Below are positions 1-8,595 of a DNA stretch of 64,000 nt, piece after piece. Within the stretch, counting starts at the first letter, position 1. The number at the start of each line of letters is the position of its first letter. Source of the DNA: Rothia sp035916755. Its GTDB lineage: Bacteria > Actinomycetota > Actinomycetes > Actinomycetales > Micrococcaceae. Made by a program: the position numbers and the translations under genes. Below the pieces are notes generated by a model. It ran no database searches. It was given only the letters and a program-made list of their open reading frames with translations, and was not told the DNA's origin. Where the stretch lies: assembly GCF_035916755.1 (NCBI RefSeq), contig NZ_JAYWIX010000003.1, positions 231,894 to 295,893 on the forward strand, in the 5' to 3' direction.

Positions 1-1398
1 ACCCTTGTTCTTACGGGCAGCACCACCGGCAGCGGCCATACCGGGCATCTGCATACCACCGGGCATACCGGCCATATTGCCGCTAGCCAGCTTCTTCATC
101 ATCTTCTGGGCCTGGGCAAAACGCTCCATGAGCATGTTGACCTCAGAAACGGTCACACCGGCACCCTTAGCGATACGGGCACGGCGGGAGCCGTTAATAA
201 TCTTGGGAGCCACGCGCTCGTGCGGGGTCATGGAGCGAACAATAGCCTCGACGCGGTCAATTTCCTTCTCGTCAAAGTTCTCCAGCTGCTGACGAATCTG
301 GGCTGCACCCGGCATCATCATGAGCAGCTTCTTCATGGACCCCATCTTACGAATCTGCTGCATCTGGGCCAGGAAGTCTTCAAAGGTGAAATCTTCCTGG
401 TCAACGAACTTCTTGGCCATGCGGTCAGCTTCGGCCTTATCCCAGGTCTGCTCGGCCTGCTCAATCAGAGTGAGCACGTCACCCATGTCGAGAATACGGC
501 TGGCCATGCGGTCAGGGTGGAACTGCTCAAAGTCGGTGACGTTTTCACCAGTTGAGGCAAACATGATGGGCTTGCCGGTTACCGAAGCAACTGACAGGGC
601 GGCACCACCGCGGGCGTCACCGTCCAGCTTAGAGAGCACAACGCCAGTGAAGTCGACGCCCTCGTTGAAGGCGTTAGCGGTGTTGACGGCATCCTGACCA
701 ATCATGGCATCGATGACAAAGAGAACTTCGTTAGGTTCAATAGCGTCACGGATGTTGCGGGCCTGCTGCATGAGCTCGGCATCGACACCCAGGCGGCCTG
801 CGGTATCGACAATGACCACGTCGTGCAGCTTGGCGCGGGCTTCAGCTACACCGTCGCGGGCGACCTGGACGGGGTCACCGGTGGGCACGTCAAATTCACT
901 GGTGACGCCGGGGTGCGGGGCGTAGACGGGTACGCCAGCGCGCTCACCCACCACCTTGAGCTGGTTGACGGCGTTGGGGCGCTGAAGGTCAGAGGCCACC
1001 AGCATGGGGGTGTGGCCCTGCTTCTTGAGCCAGTGGGAAAGCTTACCGGCCAGGGTGGTCTTACCGGCACCCTGCAGACCGGCCAGCATAATGATGGTGG
1101 GGCCGGTCTTGGCCATGTTGATACGGCGGGTCTGGCCACCCAGAATGTTGACCAGCTCTTCGTTGACGATTTTAACGATCTGCTGGGAGGGGTTGAGGGC
1201 TTCTGACACCTCGGCACCCAGGGCGCGTTCCTTGATGTGAGAGGTAAATTCACGGACGACGGGGACGGCCACGTCGGCATCCAGCAGGGCACGACGGATT
1301 TCGCGAACTGTAGCGTCAATGTCTGCTTCAGTCAGCTTGCCTTTGCCGCGCAGGTTTTTGAAGGTTGCTGTCAACCGGTCTGAGAGTGAATTAAACAC
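1..1398 (-). CDS. ffh: Signal recognition particle protein Ffh, C-terminus cut by window edge
   Basis: This is the GTPase of the signal recognition particle; with 4.5S RNA it carries signal-anchor nascent chains to FtsY at the membrane. All 466 visible codons are open to the window edge, so only the last few dozen residues of the M domain are missing. The N domain begins MFNSLSDRL. The P-loop GLQGAGKTT lies near residues 107-115, DTAGR and TKLDGD-type G motifs follow, and a methionine-rich M domain (MMKK, MMMPG) starts near residue 300. I chose the GTG at 1398 because it gives the usual MF(N/D)SLSDRL start; no ATG fits and the ribosome site is weak. Its receptor gene ftsY lies 8.3 kb away on the same strand. 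A 6-bp GC hairpin sits in its leader at 1434-1453. Confidence 0.96.
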   Translation of the reverse strand, partial: MFNSLSDRLTATFKNLRGKGKLTEADIDATVREIRRALLDADVAVPVVREFTSHIKERALGAEVSEALNPSQQIVKIVNEELVNILGGQTRRINMAKTGPTIIMLAGLQGAGKTTLAGKLSHWLKKQGHTPMLVASDLQRPNAVNQLKVVGERAGVPVYAPHPGVTSEFDVPTGDPVQVARDGVAEARAKLHDVVIVDTAGRLGVDAELMQQARNIRDAIEPNEVLFVIDAMIGQDAVNTANAFNEGVDFTGVVLSKLDGDARGGAALSVASVTGKPIMFASTGENVTDFEQFHPDRMASRILDMGDVLTLIEQAEQTWDKAEADRMAKKFVDQEDFTFEDFLAQMQQIRKMGSMKKLLMMMPGAAQIRQQLENFDEKEIDRVEAIVRSMTPHERVAPKIINGSRRARIAKGAGVTVSEVNMLMERFAQAQKMMKKLASGNMAGMPGGMQMPGMAAAGGAARKNKG

Positions 1399-1547
1399 GG
1401 GCTGTGCACTACTTTCGTGGCTGGATGGGCGTCGCGGGCTTAGAGGGGCCCGCTAACAAATTTAAGAATCAGCTATTAAGAATAACGTATATAGGCCAGG
1501 AGCCGCCGGGTTTGCGCGGTTGAGAGTCAGAATCCCTGTTTCGACAC

Positions 1548-1590
1548 TTTCGCCGGTTTTCAACGGCTAAACCGTCGAAAACCGGCGAAA
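1548..1590 (-). terminator. Long hairpin, likely terminator after the decayed binding-protein gene
   Basis: A 14-bp perfect stem (1548-1561 with 1577-1590), extended inside by four more pairs across one mismatch, closes on a five-base loop. It starts 24 bases after the stop codon of the minus-strand remnant and lies upstream of ffh. No clear T run follows, so it may act as a mRNA 3' end or a weak terminator that insulates ffh. Confidence 0.6.
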
Positions 1591-1613
1591 AGATGGAAAC
1601 TTAGGCGTTGGGC

Positions 1614-2005
1614 CTATTCCTTGACCCAGCCGGTGTTGATGTAGGCGGACGGGTTGGCGTAAGGGCGGGCAAAAAGGAAGGCACCGTAGTTAGCCAGGTT
1701 GGTCTTGCAGAACCAGATTTCAGGGCCGTTGATGATGGGAATCATGGTGGCATCCTCTGCCATGTGCTTCTTCTCAATCTCAGTGGCCACGGCAAGATTG
1801 AGGACGCCGCCCTCCTGCAGGTTTGCGCGGTCACGTTCGTTGATGGCAACGAGCTTTGAGATATCGTCACCGCTTGTGAGTGCCGAACCGGTTTCGGTGC
1901 TTGAGGTATTGCTATTGCCGCCGCAAGCAGCTAGGAGACCGGTCATACCGGCTACACCTGAAACGAGGAAAAGTACCTGCGGTTGAGGTTCATTCGAGCA
2001 TTCAT
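1614..2005 (-). pseudogene. Decayed peptide-binding lipoprotein (internal deletion plus frameshift)
   Basis: This is the remnant of a second family-5 substrate-binding protein, related to the intact neighbour at 2344-4059. The first part encodes MNARMNLNRR, matching the neighbour's VLNRR, then the frame shifts near 1975. The other frame continues VSGVAGMTGLLAACGG, a lipobox that lines up with the neighbour's GTTGLLTACGG. After about 45 mature residues (NLQEGGVLNL, compare NLQTGGVVNL) the reading jumps directly to the extreme C terminus (NGPEIWFCKTNLANYG, compare NGPDIYYCKTKLANYG). About 460 central residues, nearly the whole ligand-binding fold, are gone. A 110-residue frame from an internal ATG at 1946 remains open and could give a mini-protein, but that start lacks the signal-peptide n-region. 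The comparison is direct; the duplication-then-decay history is inferred. Confidence 0.85.
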
Positions 2006-2343
2006 GATGCCACCCTTAGATAAGCAGAACTTAATGTTCACCACACCTTTTATGTGATTGGGGCTACCCTAGTGGGCAATTCATGCCACTGTAACTCTTT
2101 TTCAACCCGTATTTCACATAATGGCCCCGTAAGAACTGAGTATTTTTGTCAGAAATAGATTAGCTTCTCTAAATTTTTCTGATGTTTCAGCATCTTCAGA
2201 GCCCCTCCCCTGGTCACCAACCCACAGGAGTAACAGTGCACCGAGATAACACCCCAGATTAAACAAACAACTTGCCCCACCACCTGCATTAGGTGATGGG
2301 GCAAGTTAGGGGTTGCCCTGGGAGTTTTCTAGACTAGATGAAT
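2006..2343. other. Intergenic gap between the two binding-protein copies
   Basis: This 338-base gap contains the terminator at 2271-2305. The rest is AT-rich upstream DNA of the decayed gene, with one AT-rich inverted repeat (TCAGAAA at 2149-2155 with TTTCTGA at 2176-2182). I see no open frame or RNA gene in it. Confidence 0.6.
2271..2305 (-). terminator. Intrinsic terminator of the peptide-transport operon
   Basis: A 15-bp stem with one G-T pair (2271-2285 with 2291-2305) and a five-base loop lies 38 bases after the minus-strand binding-protein stop. It is followed on that strand by TTGTTTGTTT. This is a classic Rho-independent terminator and it separates the intact operon from the decayed copy. 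Confidence 0.88.
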
Positions 2344-4059
2344 TTAGTCCTTCATCCAGCCCACACGAGCCCAGAGGTGCGGGTTCGCGGAGGGACCACC
2401 GAACATAGCTGCACCGTAGTTAGCCAGCTTGGTCTTGCAGTAGTAGATATCGGGGCCGTTGAAGACAGTACCGAGGGTTGCGAACTCGGCCATGAACTTC
2501 TTTTCAATCTCGTTGCACTTTGCGTTACGCTCAGCGTCGTCCTCAATCTTTTCCATATCGGCAATCATGGTGTCGATTTCCTCAGAGCCTGCAGCACCGT
2601 CGAGGTTAGATGAGTGGTAGAACTGACGGGTTACTGAGGTTGCATCGGGGCCAACAGTGAAGCCTGAGAAGGTCATGTCGTATTCCTTGTTACCGACCAC
2701 CGAGGTGAAGTTAGCGTCGGGCTGCTGGTCGATAGAGCACTCAATGCCGATGGCCTTCATCTGTTCAACCATGGTCTGAGCCAGGGCAGCTGAGCCGGGG
2801 TCGTCACCAAAGTTGGTTACGCGGAAGCTGGCATTGGCGCCGTCCTTAGCGTAGTAGTTGCCGTTCTTGGTGTAACCGGCATCTTCCAGAATCTTTTGAG
2901 CCGCCTCAACACCGCGCTCTTCGGGGAAGTTGTCCTGATAGTACTCGGAAACAGGTAGCAAGAGCATGGAGCCCGGAGTCTCTTCAGTCCAGTTCAGACC
3001 CTGGAAGCGGATATCTGAGAGTGCCTTGCGGTCGGTACCTGCAAAGATAGCGCGGCGCAGGGCGACGTCCTGGATACGAGCAGGGTTGAGGTTCAAACCG
3101 CCGGAGAAGAGACGCAGAGCGCGACGGGGCTCAGCATCGGGAGTTCCCTCAACGTCCTTGTAGGCCGCCAGGGTACGGGCACCCACTGCATCAATTTCGC
3201 CATTGCGGAAGGCTGCACGGGCTGCGGTAGCTTCCATCTGGCGGAAAGTGATGCGGTCCAGAATAGGCTTAGTACCCCACCAGTTTTCATTGGGAACAAC
3301 GGAAAGGCGCTTTTCTGCTGAGTTCCATTCTTCCAACTTGAAGGGGCCTACGCCGTAGTCGGGGTTGGGGTTATCTGTCCAACCGTTATTGAAGACCTCG
3401 GCATCTGCCATGGCAGGGTGCAGCAGGGTACCAAAGAGGTTTTCTGCCGGGTAGTAGGGCTGTGACATGGTCACAACTGCGGAGAAAGCATCACCGTCTT
3501 CCTCAATGGACTCTACAAACTCATACATACCAGAGGTAACAATATTGTAGTCACCCTCGGTGGACTTGAAGACGTTCCATGAGGTACGCAGAGACTCGAT
3601 ATCGATGGGGGTTCCATCATTGAACTTAGCCTTGGGGTTGAGCTTCACACGAATGGTCTGCACACCATCAACGGTTTCGGACTCATAAGACTCGCAGAAG
3701 TCAGGGTTGATGCTGGGGCTACCTTCAAAGTCTGACTGCCAGATACCGCTGGTCATCGAAGTGTGGAAGGTGGAGAGAACGAAGCTGTTATTTGCTGAGT
3801 TACCGTTCTGGGAGGAGATGTTGAAATCAGGGCCCAGGGAGCTAACGGGCAGGTTGACGACGCCACCGGTCTGCAAGTTAGCGACGTCCTGCTCGTTGAT
3901 TTCGACCTTAATTTCATCACCGGCCGCTGCCATGCTGGCGGTTGCAGCGCTGGTGGTGTTGGAGCCTGAGCCACCGCAAGCGGTCAGTAGGCCGGTGGTT
4001 CCCAGAATGCCAGTACCCCAGAGCAGGGTACGGCGGTTCAGAACTACGTTCTTGTTCAT
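2344..4059 (-). CDS. Peptide-type ABC transporter substrate-binding lipoprotein (SBP family 5)
   Basis: This is the extracellular solute-binding lipoprotein of a DppA/OppA-type importer, 571 residues, a normal size for SBP family 5. The signal peptide ends in a lipobox LTAC with the lipidated cysteine at residue 28. An NRRTLLW motif ahead of the hydrophobic stretch suggests possible Tat export. The mature part shows family landmarks such as the FNDGTPID region and a late YYCKTKLANYG segment. The ATG follows AAAGGAG at good spacing. It is last in the operon after dppB, dppC and dppDF, with a 75-base gap carrying its own promoter-like sequence. Peptide transport is the family expectation; the actual ligand cannot be read from sequence. 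Confidence 0.9.
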   Translation of the reverse strand: MNKNVVLNRRTLLWGTGILGTTGLLTACGGSGSNTTSAATASMAAAGDEIKVEINEQDVANLQTGGVVNLPVSSLGPDFNISSQNGNSANNSFVLSTFHTSMTSGIWQSDFEGSPSINPDFCESYESETVDGVQTIRVKLNPKAKFNDGTPIDIESLRTSWNVFKSTEGDYNIVTSGMYEFVESIEEDGDAFSAVVTMSQPYYPAENLFGTLLHPAMADAEVFNNGWTDNPNPDYGVGPFKLEEWNSAEKRLSVVPNENWWGTKPILDRITFRQMEATAARAAFRNGEIDAVGARTLAAYKDVEGTPDAEPRRALRLFSGGLNLNPARIQDVALRRAIFAGTDRKALSDIRFQGLNWTEETPGSMLLLPVSEYYQDNFPEERGVEAAQKILEDAGYTKNGNYYAKDGANASFRVTNFGDDPGSAALAQTMVEQMKAIGIECSIDQQPDANFTSVVGNKEYDMTFSGFTVGPDATSVTRQFYHSSNLDGAAGSEEIDTMIADMEKIEDDAERNAKCNEIEKKFMAEFATLGTVFNGPDIYYCKTKLANYGAAMFGGPSANPHLWARVGWMKD

Positions 4060-4112
4060 TCTCTCTTCTCCTTTGTAAAGAGGATGGGCAAAAGTGGGTT
4101 TGAAGTGATTTC

Positions 4113-4148
4113 AATTACATACTATACATGTAATTTAGCTCATAGCAA
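4113..4148 (-). promoter_or_regulatory. Candidate internal promoter and hairpin before the binding-protein gene
   Basis: On the minus strand TTGCTA (4148-4143) and TATAGT (4126-4121) are 16 bases apart, a good sigma-70-type pair, about 60 bases before the binding-protein ATG. The -10 box sits in the loop and stem of an AT-rich inverted repeat (AATTACAT 4113-4120 with ATGTAATT 4128-4135) overlapping the dppDF stop. Extra transcription of the binding protein relative to the membrane parts is common in such operons. That use here is inferred. Confidence 0.5.
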
Positions 4149-6210
4149 CTTCGTGTTCAGGATAATGACAGGCGTACTGGTGGTCCTCACTCGCCCGGCT
4201 TAGAACAGGCACATTTGCGGTGCAGTTCTTCTGCTTATCTTCTGGCAGTAGCTTGAAGACAGGGCAGCGGGTTGCAAAGGCGCAGCCCTCCGGTGCATTC
4301 ACGGGGGTGGGCAGATCGCCTTCCAGCACAATACGCTCGCGCTTTGCCTCGACCTCAGGATCAGGCACAGGAATAGCAGAGAGCAGGGCCCTGGTGTAGG
4401 GGTGGACGGGGTTATCAAAGACCTCATCCACATCACCTATCTCAACCACGCGGCCCAGGTACATAACAGCTACCCGGTCAGAAGCGTGGCGGACCACAGC
4501 CAGGTCGTGGGCAACCATCAGATAGCTCAGGCCCAACTCCACCCGTAGCTGCTCCAGCAGGTTAATGACACCCGCCTGCACTGAAACGTCTAGAGCAGAG
4601 ACCGGCTCATCGAGGGCCACTAGTTTGGGGTTAACCGCAAGAGCGCGGGCAATACCAATGCGCTGACGCTGGCCACCTGAGAACTGATTGGGGAAGCGGT
4701 TGACATGATCAGGTTGCAGGCCAACCGTCTTCATCAGCTCCAATACTCGCCGCTTGATATCTTTAACGGCCCAGCCCTGGTTTTCAAGGGGTTCAGCTAG
4801 AATCTCGTAGACAGTAAAGCGGGGGTCAATGGCACCGGTTGGATCCTGGAAAACCATCTGCTGGTTCTTACGCAGGGCGTTGAGTTCGGAGCCGCGTAGG
4901 CCCTGCTTGTTGGAGACACCTGCAATGACGATTTCACCGTCGATGTCCTTGGAAAACTCCATAATTTCAAGCAGGGTGGTGGTCTTACCGCAGCCCGATT
5001 CACCCACGATCGAGAAGCACTCACCCTCGCGGATATCGAAGCTAACCCCGTTAACGGCCTTGACGGTGCCCACACGACGTTTGACAAGGGCGCCCTTGGT
5101 GAGGGGGAAGAACTTCTTGACGTTCTTCACCTCAAGCACGCTGGCGCGCTCCTCGCGGGGTACGCTATCGAGGGCAGAGACGGGGATGGGGGGCACAGGG
5201 AACATCTGCTCAGGACGTTCGTTGACGAACTTCTCTGCGTACAAGCAGGCTGAGCGGTGGTTCTCGCCGGTACCGGCAATCAACTTGAGCTCCGGCTCCT
5301 GGGTGAGGCAGGCGTCCGTAGCCACCGGGCAGCGGGCCGCGAAGGAGCAGCCCACCACGGGCTTGAGCAGGTTGGGCGGGGTACCCTCGATGGGGACCAG
5401 GGATACTTTTTCTTTTCGATCCACACGCGGGACCGCCCCCAACAAGCCGATGGTATAGGGCATAGAGGGCTTCTTGTAGAGGTCAGTAGCAGCTGCATGT
5501 TCTACAGCCTTACCGGCGTACATGACCATAATTTCATCGGCCATTCCGGCCACGATGCCCAAATCGTGGGTAATCATAATAGTTGCAGCCCCGGTCTCTT
5601 CCTGAGCCTTCTGCATGACCTCAAGAACCTGGGCCTGAATGGTGACATCCAGCGCGGTAGTCGGCTCATCGGCAATGAGCACGCGAGGCTCATTGGCAAT
5701 GGCCATAGCAATCATGACGCGCTGACGCATACCGCCGGAGAACTCGTGGGGGAAGGACTTGAGACGGCTCTCGGGTGAGGGAATACCGACCAGACGCAAG
5801 AGCTCTACGGAGCGGGCCTGCATAGCCTTATCGCTCATACCCTTGTTGTGGGCCTTAAGCACCTCAGCTAGCTGGTGGCCGATGTTGAAGACCGGGGTGA
5901 GCGATGACAGCGGATCCTGGAAGACCATGGAAATCTCTTTGCCACGGTAGTCGCACATCTGCTTATCGGTGAGGCCCAGTAGTTCAGCGCCCTTGTACTT
6001 AATGGAGCCGGTAATATCTGCGGTGGTGGGGTGCAGGCCCATAATCGCCATAGAGGCAACTGACTTACCCGAGCCAGATTCGCCCACGATGCCCAGCGTC
6101 TTGCCTTCGTAAAGGTCGAAGTCAATGCCGCGCACCGCGTGCACAATACCGTTCTCGGTATTGAACTTGACGTTGAGGTCTCTAACGCTCAGTACTGGTG
6201 TAGTGCTCAT
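4135..6210 (-). CDS. Fused dipeptide/oligopeptide ABC transporter ATPase (DppD-DppF type)
   Basis: This 691-residue protein joins two complete ABC ATPases that many bacteria encode separately as DppD/OppD and DppF/OppF. The first has Walker A GESGSGKS near residues 43-50, signature FSGGMRQR and Walker B VLIADEPTTALD. The second has GESGCGKT near residue 402, FSGGQRQR and LVALDEPVSALD. Each half ends with the oligopeptide-transporter C-terminal extension rich in cysteine (GCSFAARCPV, GCAFATRCPV), a family hallmark. The TAA of dppC directly abuts its ATG, so translation is probably coupled. It powers import through the DppB/DppC channel. Confidence 0.95.
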   Translation of the reverse strand: MSTTPVLSVRDLNVKFNTENGIVHAVRGIDFDLYEGKTLGIVGESGSGKSVASMAIMGLHPTTADITGSIKYKGAELLGLTDKQMCDYRGKEISMVFQDPLSSLTPVFNIGHQLAEVLKAHNKGMSDKAMQARSVELLRLVGIPSPESRLKSFPHEFSGGMRQRVMIAMAIANEPRVLIADEPTTALDVTIQAQVLEVMQKAQEETGAATIMITHDLGIVAGMADEIMVMYAGKAVEHAAATDLYKKPSMPYTIGLLGAVPRVDRKEKVSLVPIEGTPPNLLKPVVGCSFAARCPVATDACLTQEPELKLIAGTGENHRSACLYAEKFVNERPEQMFPVPPIPVSALDSVPREERASVLEVKNVKKFFPLTKGALVKRRVGTVKAVNGVSFDIREGECFSIVGESGCGKTTTLLEIMEFSKDIDGEIVIAGVSNKQGLRGSELNALRKNQQMVFQDPTGAIDPRFTVYEILAEPLENQGWAVKDIKRRVLELMKTVGLQPDHVNRFPNQFSGGQRQRIGIARALAVNPKLVALDEPVSALDVSVQAGVINLLEQLRVELGLSYLMVAHDLAVVRHASDRVAVMYLGRVVEIGDVDEVFDNPVHPYTRALLSAIPVPDPEVEAKRERIVLEGDLPTPVNAPEGCAFATRCPVFKLLPEDKQKNCTANVPVLSRASEDHQYACHYPEHEVAMS

Positions 6211-7185
6211 TTACTTCTTCTTTTTCTTAACTTTGCCAACGGACAGAGAGGTGGGGTCAAAGGCATCGCGCAAGCCGTCATTCATCAGGGCCAGAGGGCC
6301 AACTAGGAGGAAGAAGAACAGCAGGGGAATCCAGAACATCCAGGGCAGGGTGTTAATTTGGCTTGATGCCTGAGCGATGAGAGAACCTAGGGAGAAGTTA
6401 GGGTACTTCACGCCAATACCGATGAAGGTGTAGGATACCTCAGCCAGAATTGCTGCGGTGATACCGCGGGTAAATTCAAGCACCATGAGTGAGCCCAGAT
6501 TGGGAACCAGGTGGCGCCAGATAATTTTCATGGGATGCACACCCATGTAGCGGGCGGCCTTAACGTAGTCACGGGAGATAAGTGACATAGCCATAGCTCG
6601 AATAACACGGGCGGTGTACATCCAGCCAAAAATCAGGAGCACGATAGTGAGGATCAGCCAACCGGGCAGGTTATCTCGAATACCCTGGCCACTTGCACCG
6701 TTGATAACGATAGCTACAACCAGGAGGCTGGGGGCCATGATGAGGGTTTCAAGGACGAACAGCAAAGTCTTATCGATCTTGCTACCGAAGTAAGCCATCA
6801 AGCAACCATAGACCGCTGCGAAGATAACCGATACGCCGCCAACGATCAGGCCGATAAAGACCGAGGTGCGAACGGCTTCTACCATCTGGGCGTAGAGGTC
6901 AGTGCCTGCGCTAGTAGTGCCAAACCAGTGTTCGGCGCTGGGGCCAGTAGAGATATAGAAGGGGTCGATGGTGGTGGTGTCCCACTTGGCGAAGATACCA
7001 CCGAAAAGGCCGAAGGCTACAACGAGCAGGAAGACGGCCAACCCGAAGACAGCGGCCCTATTGCGCATAAAGCGGCGGAAGATAATCTTGTTCTTACTAA
7101 TGATCTCGAAATCAGCATTAGCCTGGTCAACCCTGGTGATGATGCCGGTGAGATTGTCGCTATTGATGGAGGGTGAATTACTCAT
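6211..7185 (-). CDS. Peptide ABC transporter permease, DppC/OppC type
   Basis: This is a 324-residue inner-membrane permease. A cytoplasmic N-terminal tail of about 45 residues precedes the first membrane segment (FGLAVFLLVVAFGLFG), an N-terminal extension typical of DppC. Further membrane segments follow, and the ATPase-contact EAA loop is visible as KAARYMGVHPMKIIWRH. The C terminus ends in a run of lysines. Its ATG overlaps the dppB stop by four bases (ATGA), and its own stop abuts dppDF, a tightly coupled operon. Confidence 0.94.
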   Translation of the reverse strand: MSNSPSINSDNLTGIITRVDQANADFEIISKNKIIFRRFMRNRAAVFGLAVFLLVVAFGLFGGIFAKWDTTTIDPFYISTGPSAEHWFGTTSAGTDLYAQMVEAVRTSVFIGLIVGGVSVIFAAVYGCLMAYFGSKIDKTLLFVLETLIMAPSLLVVAIVINGASGQGIRDNLPGWLILTIVLLIFGWMYTARVIRAMAMSLISRDYVKAARYMGVHPMKIIWRHLVPNLGSLMVLEFTRGITAAILAEVSYTFIGIGVKYPNFSLGSLIAQASSQINTLPWMFWIPLLFFFLLVGPLALMNDGLRDAFDPTSLSVGKVKKKKK

Positions 7186-8168
7186 GAGATCCTCACTCGG
7201 GGATCGACGATGGTGGTGGCAATATCAGCGATGATAGCGCCAACTGCGAAGATGAAGGAGCCGTATGCCAGGGTTGCCACCGCTGCATTGACGTCCTGGG
7301 CGCTGATCGACTGAATTGACCAGAGGCCAATACCGGGCCAGGCAAAGATCATCTCTGCAAAGAAGCCTCCGGTAAAAATCGCCGGAACAGTGAAGGCAAT
7401 AGACTGGGCTACAGGAATGAAGGAGACCCGCAGGGCGTGGCGGCGAATGGCCTGGTTCCGGGTAAGGCCCTTAGCGCGAGCTGTGCGCACAAAGTCGGCG
7501 TTGACGCTGTCGAGCAGGTACTGGCGCTGGGAAATCTGGTAGCTGCCCCAGCTCATAATCGTGATACAGAAGGTGGGCACAATGTAGTGGGCTGCCAAGT
7601 CTACCCAGTATTCGACGCTACCCGGGGTGAGGCCTGGCGAGGAAATACCGGTCACGAAGAAGACCCGCTCCCCTGCGGTGCTGTTGATTCCAATGGCACC
7701 TAGCTGCACGAGGAAGTAGGCGATAGGGGCCGGCAGAATGTAAACCAGGTAGGAGTAACCGGTAATCACACGGTCAGAGAACTTGTACTGACGAGCTGCT
7801 GAATAAACACCCAGGGCTACACCGATGATAAGGGAGAGAATCACAGCCACCAGGTAGAGGCGGGTTGATACCCACACTCGCTGACCGAATTCAGCGTTGA
7901 TGTAGGCGCCGTTGGGGCTGCGGCCCCAGTCCCAGTGCAGAACAACGTTGGTCAGCCACTGAACATAGCGGTCCCAGGCGCTCATGGTGGGGTCAAGGTT
8001 CAGGGCGGCGAAGTTACGCTGAATCTGCTCAGGAGTGGGGCGGGGTATGCGCTCTTGTTCAAGCAGGGCGGGGTTCAGTGAGGTAACGGCGAGGAAGTAG
8101 CCACCTGTCGTCGTTAAGAAGATCATAACGGCGTAGATAGCTGCTCGCCTCAGCAGATACTTAATCAT
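7182..8168 (-). CDS. Peptide ABC transporter permease, DppB/OppB type
   Basis: This is a 328-residue membrane permease and the first gene of the operon. It has the DppB pattern: an N-terminal membrane segment (AAIYAVMIFLTTTGGYFLA), a long extracytoplasmic loop of about 80 residues, then a block of membrane segments. The EAA loop reads RTARAKGLTRNQAIRRHALR. It forms the translocation channel with DppC. A ribosome site AGAAAG lies upstream, and the promoter candidate at 8264-8292 leaves a leader of about 90 bases. Confidence 0.93.
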   Translation of the reverse strand: MIKYLLRRAAIYAVMIFLTTTGGYFLAVTSLNPALLEQERIPRPTPEQIQRNFAALNLDPTMSAWDRYVQWLTNVVLHWDWGRSPNGAYINAEFGQRVWVSTRLYLVAVILSLIIGVALGVYSAARQYKFSDRVITGYSYLVYILPAPIAYFLVQLGAIGINSTAGERVFFVTGISSPGLTPGSVEYWVDLAAHYIVPTFCITIMSWGSYQISQRQYLLDSVNADFVRTARAKGLTRNQAIRRHALRVSFIPVAQSIAFTVPAIFTGGFFAEMIFAWPGIGLWSIQSISAQDVNAAVATLAYGSFIFAVGAIIADIATTIVDPRVRIS

Positions 8169-8242
8169 GAGGCGAACTCTTTCTGGGTAACGAACATTGT
8201 GTGTGAGCCTTTACAGATACTGCCAGGCTTGTGATGCCCAAC

Positions 8243-8292
8243 ATATACTGACGTGTTGAGTTGAGTATATTTAGTCGCACCCGTCACATCAA
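8243..8292 (-). promoter_or_regulatory. Candidate promoter and operator of the dpp operon
   Basis: On the minus strand a -35 TTGATG (8292-8287) and a -10 TATACT (8269-8264) are exactly 17 bases apart. The -10 box is one arm of an inverted repeat, ATATACT (8243-8249) and AGTATAT (8264-8270), separated by 14 bases and spanning the expected start site near 8256. The layout suggests a repressor could block the promoter; no matching regulator gene lies beside it. Confidence 0.6.
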
Positions 8293-8535
8293 GTTGGGCA
8301 ACACACCGCTCGTCCGCAGCAAAGAGTCGGCGAAACGTAGCCGAAATAATCCACGCATTAAAAAGCCCGAGAATACACGGGTGCAGCCTCCGCCGCTCCC
8401 CTGCTGATGCCTGATTCTGCAGTTTCTACCGCTCTAAAACTTTAAAAACATTAAACATTTACCCCGGTTTTTCTCACATATCAGTTCACCCTTGTTAAAG
8501 GACCGTCCTGCCCCCATCACCTGGACACAGCAAAA

Positions 8536-8569
8536 CCCGAGGGTCCCTGGCGTTACAGGGGCCCTCGGG
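8536..8569 (-). terminator. Intrinsic terminator after xth
   Basis: A 14-bp stem (8536-8549 with 8556-8569, one G-T pair) with a six-base loop lies 26 bases after the xth stop. It is followed by TTTT on the minus strand. Confidence 0.88.
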
Positions 8570-8595
8570 CTTCTAACTGATAGACCTGCTTTTAC

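Larger units (their letters stand above)
8169..8595. other. 427-base gap between dppB and xth
   Basis: This gap holds the dpp promoter and inverted repeat (8243-8292) and the xth terminator (8536-8569). Between them, 8300-8530 has an AT-rich patch near 8440-8480 but no open frame or RNA that I recognise. Confidence 0.6.

Noticed and set aside
846..1319. 157-residue frame inside ffh on the same strand
   Set aside because: It is a shifted-frame shadow; the ffh frame carries all SRP GTPase motifs.
1614..1946. Treating the 110-residue frame as an intact small lipoprotein gene
   Set aside because: Its start would cut off the signal-peptide n-region, and both ends align with a full-length binding protein, so decay is the better reading.
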